This document shows positions 7,469-15,041 of a DNA stretch of 30,025 nt, in pieces. The notes under the pieces are model-generated. The model was not told the DNA's origin. It searched no databases and saw only the letters and a list, made by a program, of their open reading frames with translations. The stretch spans positions 1 through 30,025 of IMG/VR virus record IMGVR_UViG_3300047388_000139; one strand, given 5' to 3'. The position numbers were made by a program, and so were the translations under genes. Source of the stretch: a virus. The stretch's first letter is position 1. Each line of letters begins with the position of its first letter.

Positions 7469-8041
7469 GTGAAGCTAACGTTTGAAGGTCAGAACATGGT
7501 GGAGATCGTTACCGCCATGCAGCACGTCGTCGCCGACTATCAACAGCTCCGTGCCGTGTACGAGGCGAAGCGGGCTGCCGCCAAGGCCAACCCGAACCCT
7601 GAGTTCATGCTGGACGATCCGGGCCTTGTGGACAGCCCGGTGGACAAGCCAGTGCATAAGCCGGTGGACAAACCGAAACCGGACGCGGGCGTGAATGCGG
7701 CTGCGAAAGCCAAGGCTGCCGACCGGATGGCGAAGGCGCGGGCCGCCAAGGTGGCCAAGGCTAAGGTTGAGCCTACGGATTTGAGTGTTGTTCCGCCAGG
7801 AGCCAAAGGGGTTATCCATGAGGAGCCGCCGGTGGAAAAGCCGCTACCTGATGTCAACGAAATCATCAAGATCCGGCAGCGCACCATCAACGATCTGCAG
7901 GAGGCCTACGCCAACGGTCACCAGAAGGAAGTGTTCGAGTTGCTGTCCCGCTTCGGCAACGGCGCCAAGTCGTTCCGCGAGCTGACTGCCGAGAGCTTCC
8001 TGCCGATCCGCGAGGCCATCGACGCCGGGGCGCTGAAATGA
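7469..8041 (+). CDS. Unknown protein with Lys/Pro and Lys/Ala-rich linker
   Basis: 190 residues from GTG 7469, preceded by AGGAG at good spacing. Three parts are visible: a helical N-terminus (about 1-50), a low-complexity middle with short repeats (SPVDKPVHKPVDKPK, then an Ala/Lys-rich stretch around 75-100) resembling histone H1 or DNA-binding tails, and a compact helical C-terminus (about 130-190) with FGNGAKSFREL. The basic linker suggests nucleic-acid contact, and the neighbours (helicase before, nuclease and SSB after) suggest a recombination accessory factor. No family recognised. Confidence 0.8.
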   Translation: MKLTFEGQNMVEIVTAMQHVVADYQQLRAVYEAKRAAAKANPNPEFMLDDPGLVDSPVDKPVHKPVDKPKPDAGVNAAAKAKAADRMAKARAAKVAKAKVEPTDLSVVPPGAKGVIHEEPPVEKPLPDVNEIIKIRQRTINDLQEAYANGHQKEVFELLSRFGNGAKSFRELTAESFLPIREAIDAGALK

Positions 8042-8217
8042 GACCGCTGGCGCCGAGAGGCTGGAAAGAAACCCAGGCGATCCGCAACGCCAGGAAGAAG
8101 TCCCTCCCGGGCGGATCTGCGGTACGCGGTAAGCAATATCCTGCTTTCAACGGCAGTCAGACCAGCCGAAGAAACAAAAAGCGGCCGATCACTTTGCCGG
8201 GTAAGGGTAGCGTATGA
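8038..8217 (+). CDS. Small very basic protein
   Basis: 59 residues, rich in Arg and Lys with few acidic residues (for example TSRRNKKRP), and with no hydrophobic segment. It overlaps the preceding gene (ATGA 8038-8041) and the following nuclease gene (ATGA 8214-8217); this double coupling is the main reason to accept it. It could bind nucleic acid or serve as a nuclease partner. No family recognised. Confidence 0.68.
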   Translation: MRPLAPRGWKETQAIRNARKKSLPGGSAVRGKQYPAFNGSQTSRRNKKRPITLPGKGSV

Positions 8218-8984
8218 CCGATCACGCGGCGTGCTCACCCTCCTCGGCCGCGATGTGGTTGGCCTGCCCGGCCAGCGTCACCAAAACCAAGGACATGGTG
8301 CGGCCGTCGTCGAAATACGCTCGCGAGGGCACCGCCGCGCACGCGGTCGCCGAGATGACCTTGAAGGGGGATGTCTTCCTGCCCGATAAGGTCACTGTCG
8401 AGGGCGAACAGTTCATCGTCTCGCCCGGGATGTGCCGGGCGCTGAACCCGTACATCCACTACGTTCAGGGCTTGATGGCGCTGCCGAAGGCCAACGTATT
8501 CCTGGAAAAACGTCTGGTGGTCCCCGGCACCTCGCAGATGGTCTGGGGCACCCTCGACTGCGGCGTGCATGCCGGCAAGGACCTCTATATTGCCGACCTC
8601 AAATTCGGCAAAGGTCATGTCGTCAACCCTGATGGACCGCAGCTCAAGCTCTACGCGTTGGCGCTGTCGTCGCACATCATGGAGAAGCGGCCACGGATGC
8701 GGGTGACATTGACGATCTGCCAGCCCCGCATCGAGGGTCAAGTGTTGCGCTCCTATGTCACGACGCTCGGCGACCTCGGCGACTGGCGCAACGATGAAGT
8801 CTATCCCGCCATCATGAAAATCCGCAGCGGCGACCAAACTGAAAACGCCGGACCGCATTGCCGCTGGTGCGTGCGCAAAACCGAGTGCAAGGCCTTCGCC
8901 AGCAAGCACCAGGATCGGGCCGCGTCCGTATTCGATGATGTTGACGAGGAGCCTATTTTGACGGATAGTAATCCCTTCACTTAA
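8214..8984 (+). CDS. Cas4/AddB-like PD-(D/E)XK nuclease (DUF2800 type)
   Basis: 256 residues. RecB-family nuclease motifs in order: REGTAAHAVAE (His43), GTLDC (Asp115), IADLKFGKG (Asp128, Lys130) and QLKLYAL (Gln143, Tyr147). Cys18 together with a C-terminal C-x2-C-x5-C (216, 219, 225) matches the four-cysteine 4Fe-4S arrangement of Cas4 and AddB nucleases. It probably resects DNA ends to provide single strands for the SSB encoded next. DUF2800 and DUF2815 genes are standard neighbours in phage replication modules. The start overlaps the small basic gene (ATGA). Confidence 0.9.
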   Translation: MTDHAACSPSSAAMWLACPASVTKTKDMVRPSSKYAREGTAAHAVAEMTLKGDVFLPDKVTVEGEQFIVSPGMCRALNPYIHYVQGLMALPKANVFLEKRLVVPGTSQMVWGTLDCGVHAGKDLYIADLKFGKGHVVNPDGPQLKLYALALSSHIMEKRPRMRVTLTICQPRIEGQVLRSYVTTLGDLGDWRNDEVYPAIMKIRSGDQTENAGPHCRWCVRKTECKAFASKHQDRAASVFDDVDEEPILTDSNPFT

Positions 8985-9004
8985 CCAGATCATGGAGCTA
9001 GATT

Positions 9005-9550
9005 ATGACCGCTATCAACACCCCCTATGCGACCCTTTCATTCGCCAACATCTTCACTCCCCGGCCCCGCGCCGAAGGCGGCCAGCCCGTCTACTCCTGC
9101 TCACTGCTGTTTAATCCGGAGCAACAGAAATCGCCGGCCTACAAGGCGTTGAAGGACGCCTGCGTTGCAGCGGCCAAGAAGGAGTTCGGCGACAATGCCA
9201 ACCTCAAGAGCGTCATCATGCCGTTCAGGGATGCGGGCGAAAAGAGCTATGACGGCTACCATGCCGGCGACACCTTCATTTCGCCGTGGTCGAAGAACAA
9301 GCCCGGGGTGGTCGATAAGGATCGTGAGGATATCCTGCTGCCGGAAGAGGTCTGGTCCGGTCAATTGGTGCGCGCCAACGTGGTGCCGTTTGCGTGGACC
9401 CATACCGGACGCAAGGGCGTCTCGTTCGGTTTGAACCATCTTCAGATCATCAAGTCCGAAGGCCGCCAGCGGCTAGATGGCCGGCCCACGCCCGGCAGCG
9501 CCTTCGATGATGGCGAGGTCGAGGAAGGCGATGGGAAGGAACCCTTCTGA
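9005..9550 (+). CDS. DUF2815-type single-stranded DNA-binding protein
   Basis: 181 residues. The N-terminus (TPYATLSFANIFTPRP, then PVYSCSLLFNPEQQ) and the later VRANVVPFAWTHTGRKGVSF segment are typical of the DUF2815 family, phage SSB-like OB-fold proteins paired with DUF2800 nucleases. The acidic tail (DDGEVEEGDGKEPF) resembles the protein-docking tail of bacterial SSBs. GGAG lies upstream of ATG 9005 after a 20-base gap. It is the last gene of the plus-strand operon and is followed by a terminator. Confidence 0.87.
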   Translation: MTAINTPYATLSFANIFTPRPRAEGGQPVYSCSLLFNPEQQKSPAYKALKDACVAAAKKEFGDNANLKSVIMPFRDAGEKSYDGYHAGDTFISPWSKNKPGVVDKDREDILLPEEVWSGQLVRANVVPFAWTHTGRKGVSFGLNHLQIIKSEGRQRLDGRPTPGSAFDDGEVEEGDGKEPF

Positions 9551-9566
9551 CATCGCAAACGAAAAC

Positions 9567-9597
9567 AACCCCGCCGGATCGCTCCGGCGGGGTTTTT
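9567..9597 (+). terminator. Rho-independent terminator, probably bidirectional
   Basis: A perfect 10-pair GC-rich stem (9569-9578 with 9583-9592), extended by two A-T pairs, encloses the loop TCGC and is followed by TTTTT (9593-9597). On the minus strand the same stem is followed by TTGTTTTC. It therefore ends the plus-strand operon and can also stop the converging late transcript. Confidence 0.93.
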
Positions 9598-9646
9598 AAT
9601 GCTGCCATACCTACCTCAGACACCATACAGCGCGGGGCGACGCCTG

Positions 9647-9751
9647 TCACTGATTGTCTCGGCTTTTAGCTATGCTCAGCATCGCCATAGTTACGGTGGC
9701 GATGAACCCGCCCAGCATGAAGGCGGCAAATATCCACAGCCAACAATCCAT
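9647..9751 (-). CDS. Tiny single-pass membrane peptide
   Basis: 34 residues with one transmembrane segment (LWIFAAFMLGGFIATVTMAM) and a short polar tail SIAKSRDNQ. The start ATG 9751 overlaps the stop of the preceding tiny gene (TGATG), mirroring the junction before it. It is the last gene of the minus-strand late block, shortly before the converging terminator. A holin, antiholin or spanin-like lysis role is possible from size and position; no family recognised. Confidence 0.55.
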   Translation of the reverse strand: MDCWLWIFAAFMLGGFIATVTMAMLSIAKSRDNQ

Positions 9752-9831
9752 CAGTTGGTCCAGAATGGAAAAAACAGACCGCCAACCAGAGCGGCAGTGA
9801 TGATAATCGATAGCAGGATGATCAACAGCAT
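9751..9831 (-). CDS. Tiny membrane peptide
   Basis: 26 residues, almost entirely hydrophobic (LLIILLSIIITAALVGG) and ending FFPFWTN. ATG 9831 overlaps the stop of the polysaccharide-lyase-like gene by one base (TGATG), and its own stop overlaps the next ATG in the same way. Two successive couplings make chance less likely, although a protein this short stays uncertain. Together with the next gene it may act in membrane disruption at lysis. Confidence 0.5.
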   Translation of the reverse strand: MLLIILLSIIITAALVGGLFFPFWTN

Positions 9832-10589
9832 CAGTCGGTCCAGACTTGCATATTCCAGAAGACAACCGACAGCGTTTCCGTAGTGGTCGGATTGGTGTTG
9901 GAGCGGTAGATGTCGACTACCCAATAGGTGCCGGTGCCGTAGCCCAGATTGCCTTTGTAATCGACCAACGTCTGACCGTCGCGCCGCACTTTCAGATAGC
10001 CGTCTTGGGTGAACTTTGCATCGACCTGAATGTGGTAGTCGTGGCCGCGTTGAATTTTATTGGTGTCCTTGTACGGCCACATCCACTGATCGTTGGAGCT
10101 GCTCGACCCGCCGGCGATGGCGACCACCTGCATGAAGTCTTTATCAAAATGCAATGAGACTGGCGGCGAAGTGCCGCGTCCCAGTGCGTCATCGTCATTG
10201 TGGATCTCGCCGCAGATCACCCAGTTGCCGGTGGAGATCGTGCCAGGCTCGATCTTGAACCAGTAATCCAGATGCACGTTTTTCCCGGTCGCAAACTTCG
10301 GCCCGTTCATGCCGGCGAAATCGCATTTGGCGTCCCACGGCGAATGATCGCCGTTCTTGACGATGCACTGCGCCTTGGTCTTGTCGGTGATGTTCACGGT
10401 ACCGCTGGTGTGCTTGTAGTAGGTGGTGAAGTCCTCGTAAGGATGATCCGGCGCCGGGTTCGGATCAGGCGGCACCGGATTTGAGCCGCCGCCTGCGGCA
10501 ATCGCCGCATCGAGCGCTTTGATGGCATTGGCGATCTCGTTGCCAAGCGTGGTCGCGGCAGCCGTAATCTTGCTGGTGTCTGTGGCCAT
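9831..10589 (-). CDS. Polysaccharide-lyase-like (jelly-roll) virion or lysis enzyme
   Basis: 252 residues. The N-terminus is a helix (about 1-32), then a Pro-rich linker (PVPPDPNPAPDHP), then a beta-rich domain of about 200 residues. The HLDYWFKIEPG, WVICGEIHNDDD and VSLHFDKDFMQVV segments resemble the concanavalin-like fold of heparin/alginate-type polysaccharide lyases (PF14099-like). It may degrade capsule or exopolysaccharide, as a tail spike or released depolymerase. AAGGAG precedes the ATG. Catalytic residues cannot be assigned safely. It lies between the GH25 lysin and two membrane peptides. Confidence 0.72.
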   Translation of the reverse strand: MATDTSKITAAATTLGNEIANAIKALDAAIAAGGGSNPVPPDPNPAPDHPYEDFTTYYKHTSGTVNITDKTKAQCIVKNGDHSPWDAKCDFAGMNGPKFATGKNVHLDYWFKIEPGTISTGNWVICGEIHNDDDALGRGTSPPVSLHFDKDFMQVVAIAGGSSSSNDQWMWPYKDTNKIQRGHDYHIQVDAKFTQDGYLKVRRDGQTLVDYKGNLGYGTGTYWVVDIYRSNTNPTTTETLSVVFWNMQVWTD

Positions 10590-10605
10590 TAGGTATTCTC
10601 CTTGG

Positions 10606-11367
10606 TCAGTCGCCGTAGATTACCTCGCCGTTGACGGCGATTGAAACCGCCACCTCGCCGGAAGTCTGAATGTTGAGATGCACGGTCGCCGTCTCCGACG
10701 GTACGGGTGGTTTTGGTGGTTTCGGCTGTTTCGATCCTGAAGCCCACTCGTCGACTAGATCGGCAGGCGAGTCCTGATACGAGTTGATGTCGCAGGGCCC
10801 GATGCCGTCGACGCTATGCGGGCTCGGTCCGACCTGTCCATCAGTGAACTGCCAAAGCCAGTAGTCGTCCCAGCCCGGCGGCAGCGACGGGCTCGAACCG
10901 TATTGGCATAGCCACAGTCGCCGCTCAGCGAGAAACTCGTCGGGCTTCGTGAGCGCCTCTTTGATGGTGTTGCCGCCGTAGAGCACGCACTCGCCGGGGC
11001 GCTCCAACGCGTCCTCGACCTTGGTGATCCACGCCTTGACATTGCTGAGGCTCATCTTGCCGCTGCCGGACGGGTTGTCTTCCCAGTCCAGCGCAAACAG
11101 CTCGTCGGGGTCCGGGCAGGCGAAGTTCAGGAAATTCTCCACTTGGCCGTCGACGTTGCTGCCGTCGGCGAAGTGATAAGCCCCCCACTTCAAGCCGGCT
11201 TGCTTGGCGGCCTTTTGCTGGTCGGCATAGGTGTCGTCGGTGTAGCCCTGGCCTTCGGTGGCCTTGTAGATGACGCCGACAATACCATCGGCCTTGACTT
11301 TGTTGTAATCCTGCGCCGGATCCCAATGCGACAAGTCCACTACGCGTGGATTGATCGGCTCGCTCAT
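10606..11367 (-). CDS. GH25 muramidase endolysin
   Basis: 253 residues. The fold starts with RVVDLSHWDP (Asp11), followed by IYKATEG (Glu38), WGAYHFADGS and ALDWED (Asp94, Glu96, the catalytic D-x-E pair), and ends near residue 200. This is the GH25 (Chalaropsis lysozyme) pattern, which cleaves peptidoglycan between MurNAc and GlcNAc. After a Lys/Pro linker (QPKPPKPP) comes a short beta-type C-terminal domain, perhaps for binding. The start ATG 11367 overlaps the previous stop (ATGA); the longer open frame upstream is ignored. No signal peptide, so release would need a holin or comparable route. Confidence 0.93.
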   Translation of the reverse strand: MSEPINPRVVDLSHWDPAQDYNKVKADGIVGVIYKATEGQGYTDDTYADQQKAAKQAGLKWGAYHFADGSNVDGQVENFLNFACPDPDELFALDWEDNPSGSGKMSLSNVKAWITKVEDALERPGECVLYGGNTIKEALTKPDEFLAERRLWLCQYGSSPSLPPGWDDYWLWQFTDGQVGPSPHSVDGIGPCDINSYQDSPADLVDEWASGSKQPKPPKPPVPSETATVHLNIQTSGEVAVSIAVNGEVIYGD

Positions 11368-11597
11368 TTTGCTGCCTCCAGCTTCTGTTGCACCTCGTTG
11401 CAGGGCTCGATCACGCTGATGAACTTGCCGTTGGTCAGGCCGATGACGCATTGCACGGTTTCGACCAGCACCTTGTTCTTCTCGCCTTCGACATGCGCCG
11501 AGATGCTGGCGACCTGATCCGGATTGACCAGGGTCGCGCGGCCGTCGACGGTGTGCAGCAGCACCAGATGCAGCGCGACGAAGGCGGACGTGCTCAT
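11364..11597 (-). CDS. Small unknown protein
   Basis: 77 residues with a strand-rich pattern (FVALHLVLLHTVDG, LVNPDQVASI, CVIGLTNGKFISV) that loosely recalls the small FlbD-like fold. The C-terminal helix ends VQQKLEAAK. It starts directly after the stop of the upstream fibre gene and overlaps the GH25 gene (ATGA). Function unknown; the position between fibres and lysin suggests an appendage or lysis accessory. Confidence 0.72.
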   Translation of the reverse strand: MSTSAFVALHLVLLHTVDGRATLVNPDQVASISAHVEGEKNKVLVETVQCVIGLTNGKFISVIEPCNEVQQKLEAAK

Positions 11598-12764
11598 CTA
11601 GAGCCTCGCGTTCAGACTGATGTACGCACCAGCACCATTTTGCGTATAGGCCACGCCAGTTCCGGTCACAGCAATCGAATAATACAGACTGCGTGTGCCA
11701 ACAGTAGGTGTGAGGTTGCTTACATTTACCGGCGTCCATGCCCCTACAAACGCGGATGCCGGGATCGCCCGCATCGCCACCGGGTAGTGAATTGTTGGCC
11801 CGAGACCGGCTCCTGCGGTTGGGGAATAGCCTGACGAGATAATGCAGTCCGTTGCAACATCCCCACCGAGCTTCTGCCAGTAACGTTTACATAGCGCCAG
11901 CTCGCTGGCGTAGTCCGGCACCATGAACGCTGGCGCGACGTTACCCTCGTACAGGCCGACATCGAACAGTTCGAAGACGTTGTTGACCGCGCCCATGAGA
12001 TTGAACTGGTTGGGCGAACTTTGAAAATTACCCGCACTCCATGCTCCAGCAGCCAATTGATTAGTGGTGCCGCACATCAACGACCAGCGAATATAAACCC
12101 CCGCCGTGTTGTCCACAGCCCACGTTCCCGTAACATCCCCAGGAACGACAACTGACTTGACGACATCGGTGTTCGCCTCACCGGCCGCGATAACATACTC
12201 GGCTACATAAGTGCGGTTAGCCGCAGCATTGACGAAAGACATCGAGTAAGTGCCCGCCGGAGCCTTGACACCGAATTGCACGATAAACGTTTTTGCCGCC
12301 GCTGATCCGAACCTTAAATCAGCTACCCTGAAACCTTCAGGATTTTGGCCGATAAAAAGGTAATCGCCAGCCGCTACCGCAGCGTGAGCCGCAGTCGCAG
12401 TCACGCGTAGTCTGTTTGGCGACCCCCCGGGTGTGGCAACTGCTACCTGTTGAAGTGTCGGCGTTCCTGCATTGGAAAAAATACCTCCAAACATATCGAC
12501 CGGATAATATCCGTTAGCCGTCCCTGCCGTCGCGCCGTTCTCTTGCGAGACCTGCATTCCGCCGTTGATGATGTAGTTTTTCTTCATCATCCCGTCGTTG
12601 CTGCGGGCCTGCGCCATCTGGTTGGCGGTCAGGCCCTGCGCGATGTCGTATCTGACCGCGCCGCTCAGCGGCGTCGTCACTGCCTGCAGCCACTTCTCGC
12701 CGTCCCAGCTCCAGCCCTGGTAGATCTGGCCGACGGTCGGCGCGTTGGGAAAATCGAACGCCAT
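11598..12764 (-). CDS. Tail fibre / receptor-binding protein (paralogue 1)
   Basis: 388 residues. A short N-terminal region containing QIYQGWSWDGEKW, then KKNYIINGGMQVSQENG, a beta-rich middle, and the [18 protein letters not shown] stretch seen near the ends of many phage and prophage tail fibres. It is homologous along most of its length to the next upstream gene (12767-14404), which has an extra N-terminal collagen-like part. Both end in NARL. The central and distal part appears more AT-rich than neighbouring structural genes, suggesting exchange of receptor-binding sequence. Confidence 0.85.
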   Translation of the reverse strand: MAFDFPNAPTVGQIYQGWSWDGEKWLQAVTTPLSGAVRYDIAQGLTANQMAQARSNDGMMKKNYIINGGMQVSQENGATAGTANGYYPVDMFGGIFSNAGTPTLQQVAVATPGGSPNRLRVTATAAHAAVAAGDYLFIGQNPEGFRVADLRFGSAAAKTFIVQFGVKAPAGTYSMSFVNAAANRTYVAEYVIAAGEANTDVVKSVVVPGDVTGTWAVDNTAGVYIRWSLMCGTTNQLAAGAWSAGNFQSSPNQFNLMGAVNNVFELFDVGLYEGNVAPAFMVPDYASELALCKRYWQKLGGDVATDCIISSGYSPTAGAGLGPTIHYPVAMRAIPASAFVGAWTPVNVSNLTPTVGTRSLYYSIAVTGTGVAYTQNGAGAYISLNARL

Positions 12765-12766
12765 CC

Positions 12767-14404
12767 TCAGAGCCTCGCGTTAAAAGTAAGCGTTGCCGTA
12801 GCAAGGACGCTATGTGCAGCCGTTTGCCAAAACCTGACCCCATTCTGGTCACCAACCATGGCATACGCAGCGCCAGTGCCTGAACTCACAGAGACCAGTG
12901 TGAGCGCTGGAGCTGCCCGTTTTACGGCTAGTAAACTATGGGTAGGACCCACATTCGCTATCGCACAGGTCACAACGAGGGTCTTTTCCCAATAGCGCAT
13001 GCACGCCATCAACTCGCTGGCGTAATCCGGCACCATGAACGGCGGCGCGGTAGCGCCTTCATAAAGACCGACGTCGAACAGTTCGAAAGTGTTGTTGAGC
13101 GTGCCCATGAAGTTGAGCTGGTTGGCAGTGGCGACGAGGTTTCCAGCCTGCCAGCTGCCGGGAGCGGCCTGAAAGTTCGAACCCGCCATCAAGGTCCATG
13201 AAATCACCAACCCGGCAGTGTTGTCGATTGGCCATGTCCCGATTTGATCAAGCGGAATGACGACGGACTTGACGACATCCGTGTAGCTTTCTCCCGCCGC
13301 GATGGTAAATTCCGCGACGTAGCTGCGATTATTTGCAGTATTGCGTATCGCGACGCAGTAGGTGCCAGCCGGAGCCCAAACCCCGAATTGCAGGGTAACG
13401 GTTTTTGCGGACGCCGATCCTGCTTTCAGATCGGCAGCGCGCAACCCTTCGATATTTTGCATCAGAATAAAAACATCTGACGCAGCGACGGACGCATGGA
13501 CCAAGCTGGCTGTAATTCGAATACGGTTAGGTGAGCCTGCCGGCGTCACTTTTGCGACCTGCGAAAGCGTTGGCGTCGTGCCGGAACTGATAGCCGTCAA
13601 AAACTGATCGACGGGGTAATAACTGTTAGTAGTTCCCTGTGCCGCTCCGTTCTCCTGCGACATCATCATTGCGCCGTTGACGACATAATTTTTCTTCATC
13701 AACGCGATGTTGCTGCGCGCCTGCGCCTGCTGATTGGCGGTCAGCGTCTGCGCGATATCGAACCGCACCGCGCTGCCGCTGATGCCGCCGGGGACCATCA
13801 CCCACTGCGTGGAGGTGCCGTCGTTGTAGCGCGAGAACATCAGACCGGTGTCGGTCTCGATCCACAGCGATTTGTCCGGCACCCCGACCGGCGGCGTGTC
13901 CGCCATGTACACGGTTGAACCACCGCCTGCGGCTATCGGGTGAACGTGGTCCTCGCGGGCGTATTTGGTCGCGGTACCGACCGCGCCGGTGCCGCTCTCG
14001 ATCAACGGGATGGCGGTCGCAGGCGCCGGGAGAGCTGCGTTGGTGGCGTAGCCTTGCGCCTTGACGAAAGCCGTCGTCGCAATTGAGGTGTCGCTATCCG
14101 CCGTCGCAGGGGTCGGGGCTTGCGGATCGCCGGTGAAGACCGGCGAAGCCAGCGGCGCCAAGGCGGCAATGGCCACGCCGCCATCCTTGATGAGCGTGCC
14201 GCTGGTGCCGTTGAACACCGCGATGTTATTGTTGGTGGAGCTGGCGGGGCCGTTGACGTTGCCGGTGCCGGTGCCGCTGGCGCCCTGCGGTCCCTGCGGC
14301 CCCTGTGGTCCAGGCACGCCTTGGGGCCCGACAGGACCTGTAGGCCCGACGGGACCTTGCGACCCGGTCGGGCCCTTGATGTTGGTTTCCGTGCTCCAGC
14401 TCAT
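12767..14404 (-). CDS. Tail fibre with collagen-like N-terminus (paralogue 2)
   Basis: 545 residues. After a 10-residue leader come 12 G-X-Y triplets (11-46), a spacer region with [20 protein letters not shown] and [14 protein letters not shown] motifs common in phage fibres, and then a body homologous to the neighbouring 388-residue fibre ([32 protein letters not shown], terminal NARL). The collagen-like part would form a trimeric stalk holding the receptor-binding end. It overlaps the upstream gene by ATGA (14401-14404), so the two are coupled. Confidence 0.87.
   Translation of the reverse strand: MSWSTETNIKGPTGSQGPVGPTGPVGPQGVPGPQGPQGPQGASGTGTGNVNGPASSTNNNIAVFNGTSGTLIKDGGVAIAALAPLASPVFTGDPQAPTPATADSDTSIATTAFVKAQGYATNAALPAPATAIPLIESGTGAVGTATKYAREDHVHPIAAGGGSTVYMADTPPVGVPDKSLWIETDTGLMFSRYNDGTSTQWVMVPGGISGSAVRFDIAQTLTANQQAQARSNIALMKKNYVVNGAMMMSQENGAAQGTTNSYYPVDQFLTAISSGTTPTLSQVAKVTPAGSPNRIRITASLVHASVAASDVFILMQNIEGLRAADLKAGSASAKTVTLQFGVWAPAGTYCVAIRNTANNRSYVAEFTIAAGESYTDVVKSVVIPLDQIGTWPIDNTAGLVISWTLMAGSNFQAAPGSWQAGNLVATANQLNFMGTLNNTFELFDVGLYEGATAPPFMVPDYASELMACMRYWEKTLVVTCAIANVGPTHSLLAVKRAAPALTLVSVSSGTGAAYAMVGDQNGVRFWQTAAHSVLATATLTFNARL
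14267..14374 (-). repeat. Collagen-like G-X-Y repeat in fibre gene
   Basis: Twelve consecutive G-X-Y triplets (residues 11-46 of the fibre), with Pro at many X positions and Gln or Val at Y. At DNA level it is a run of near-repeated GGN-CCN-containing 9-base units. Such stretches are prone to recombination and length change. Confidence 0.9.
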
Positions 14405-15006
14405 GCCACCGTCCCCTTGAACACGGTCCAGCTGCTGGTCAGGTCGCTCCAGCGCCAGACGTCGCCGCTGGTTTCATCGAGCCACATGTCGCCTTCGATC
14501 CGGGTGTCCGGAACGTTGCCGGGGGCTCCGGCGCCGGTGTACCAACGCGAGCCGCGCAGGCCCTGGTCGCCTTGCACGCCGCGCGGCCCCATCGGGCCCG
14601 TCGGCCCCATAGGCCCAACCGAATAGCTCGCCGGCGCCAACGGCCCGTAAATCGCGTAGCCGTATCCGGTGAGATCGATCCGGCCGCACGCGATCATGTC
14701 CTGCGGTTGCAGTTGATCGTTGCGGGTGTAGACCTCGATGTTGAACCTGTCGTTCATCACCGAGGCCGGCAAGGTGGCGATGCCCGAGGCTCCGCTGACG
14801 TCGTGAACCACGATGTCATAGCCGTAGATGCCGCTGTCGGTGAACGGCAGCATCACCAGTTGCGGGTTGAGGCCGACGATGTCGGTATACGGCAGCCCGT
14901 CCAGGCCTTTGAAGTAAAACCGCACGTCGCCCGGCATGCCGGCGGCCTGCGCAAAGCCGATTTCATCCGGCAACGTAGGGTTGACATAGATCGTTGCTGT
15001 GTGCAT
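14401..15006 (-). CDS. Appendage / fibre-adaptor protein with collagen-like segment
   Basis: 201 residues from ATG 15006, with GGTGGGG about seven bases upstream; a TTG two codons earlier is possible. The N-terminal 125 residues look like an Ig-like or beta-sandwich virion domain ([37 protein letters not shown]). Eight G-X-Y triplets follow (about 131-154), then a short tail domain with [16 protein letters not shown], typical of fibre attachment ends. It is coupled to the collagen-like fibre downstream and may form the base of the same appendage. Confidence 0.78.
   Translation of the reverse strand: MHTATIYVNPTLPDEIGFAQAAGMPGDVRFYFKGLDGLPYTDIVGLNPQLVMLPFTDSGIYGYDIVVHDVSGASGIATLPASVMNDRFNIEVYTRNDQLQPQDMIACGRIDLTGYGYAIYGPLAPASYSVGPMGPTGPMGPRGVQGDQGLRGSRWYTGAGAPGNVPDTRIEGDMWLDETSGDVWRWSDLTSSWTVFKGTVA
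14545..14616 (-). repeat. Second collagen-like G-X-Y repeat
   Basis: Eight G-X-Y triplets beginning [13 protein letters not shown]. It lies about 170 bases from the collagen-like repeat of the next gene and is similar to it in coding pattern. Confidence 0.85.
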
Positions 15007-15009
15007 ATT
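14981..15009 (+). promoter_or_regulatory. Plus-strand promoter inside a virion gene
   Basis: TTGACA (14981-14986, perfect) and CATATT (15004-15009, 4/6) with the ideal 17-base spacing, within the 5' end of the minus-strand appendage gene. It points toward the isolated plus-strand gene at 15042; the leader would be about 25 bases and contain GAGAAGG (15024-15030). Confidence 0.65.
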
Positions 15010-15041
15010 CAAACCCCACCACTGAGAAGGTTATTTCCCCG

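Noticed and set aside
9450-9650. Minus-strand frame crossing the terminator
   Set aside because: It reads through the terminator hairpin and into the SSB gene in antisense; no coupling or ribosome site.
14267-14616. Short GC-rich repeats considered as a CRISPR or tandem repeat locus
   Set aside because: The periodicity is three codons and in frame with G-X-Y coding; there are no constant repeats with unique spacers.
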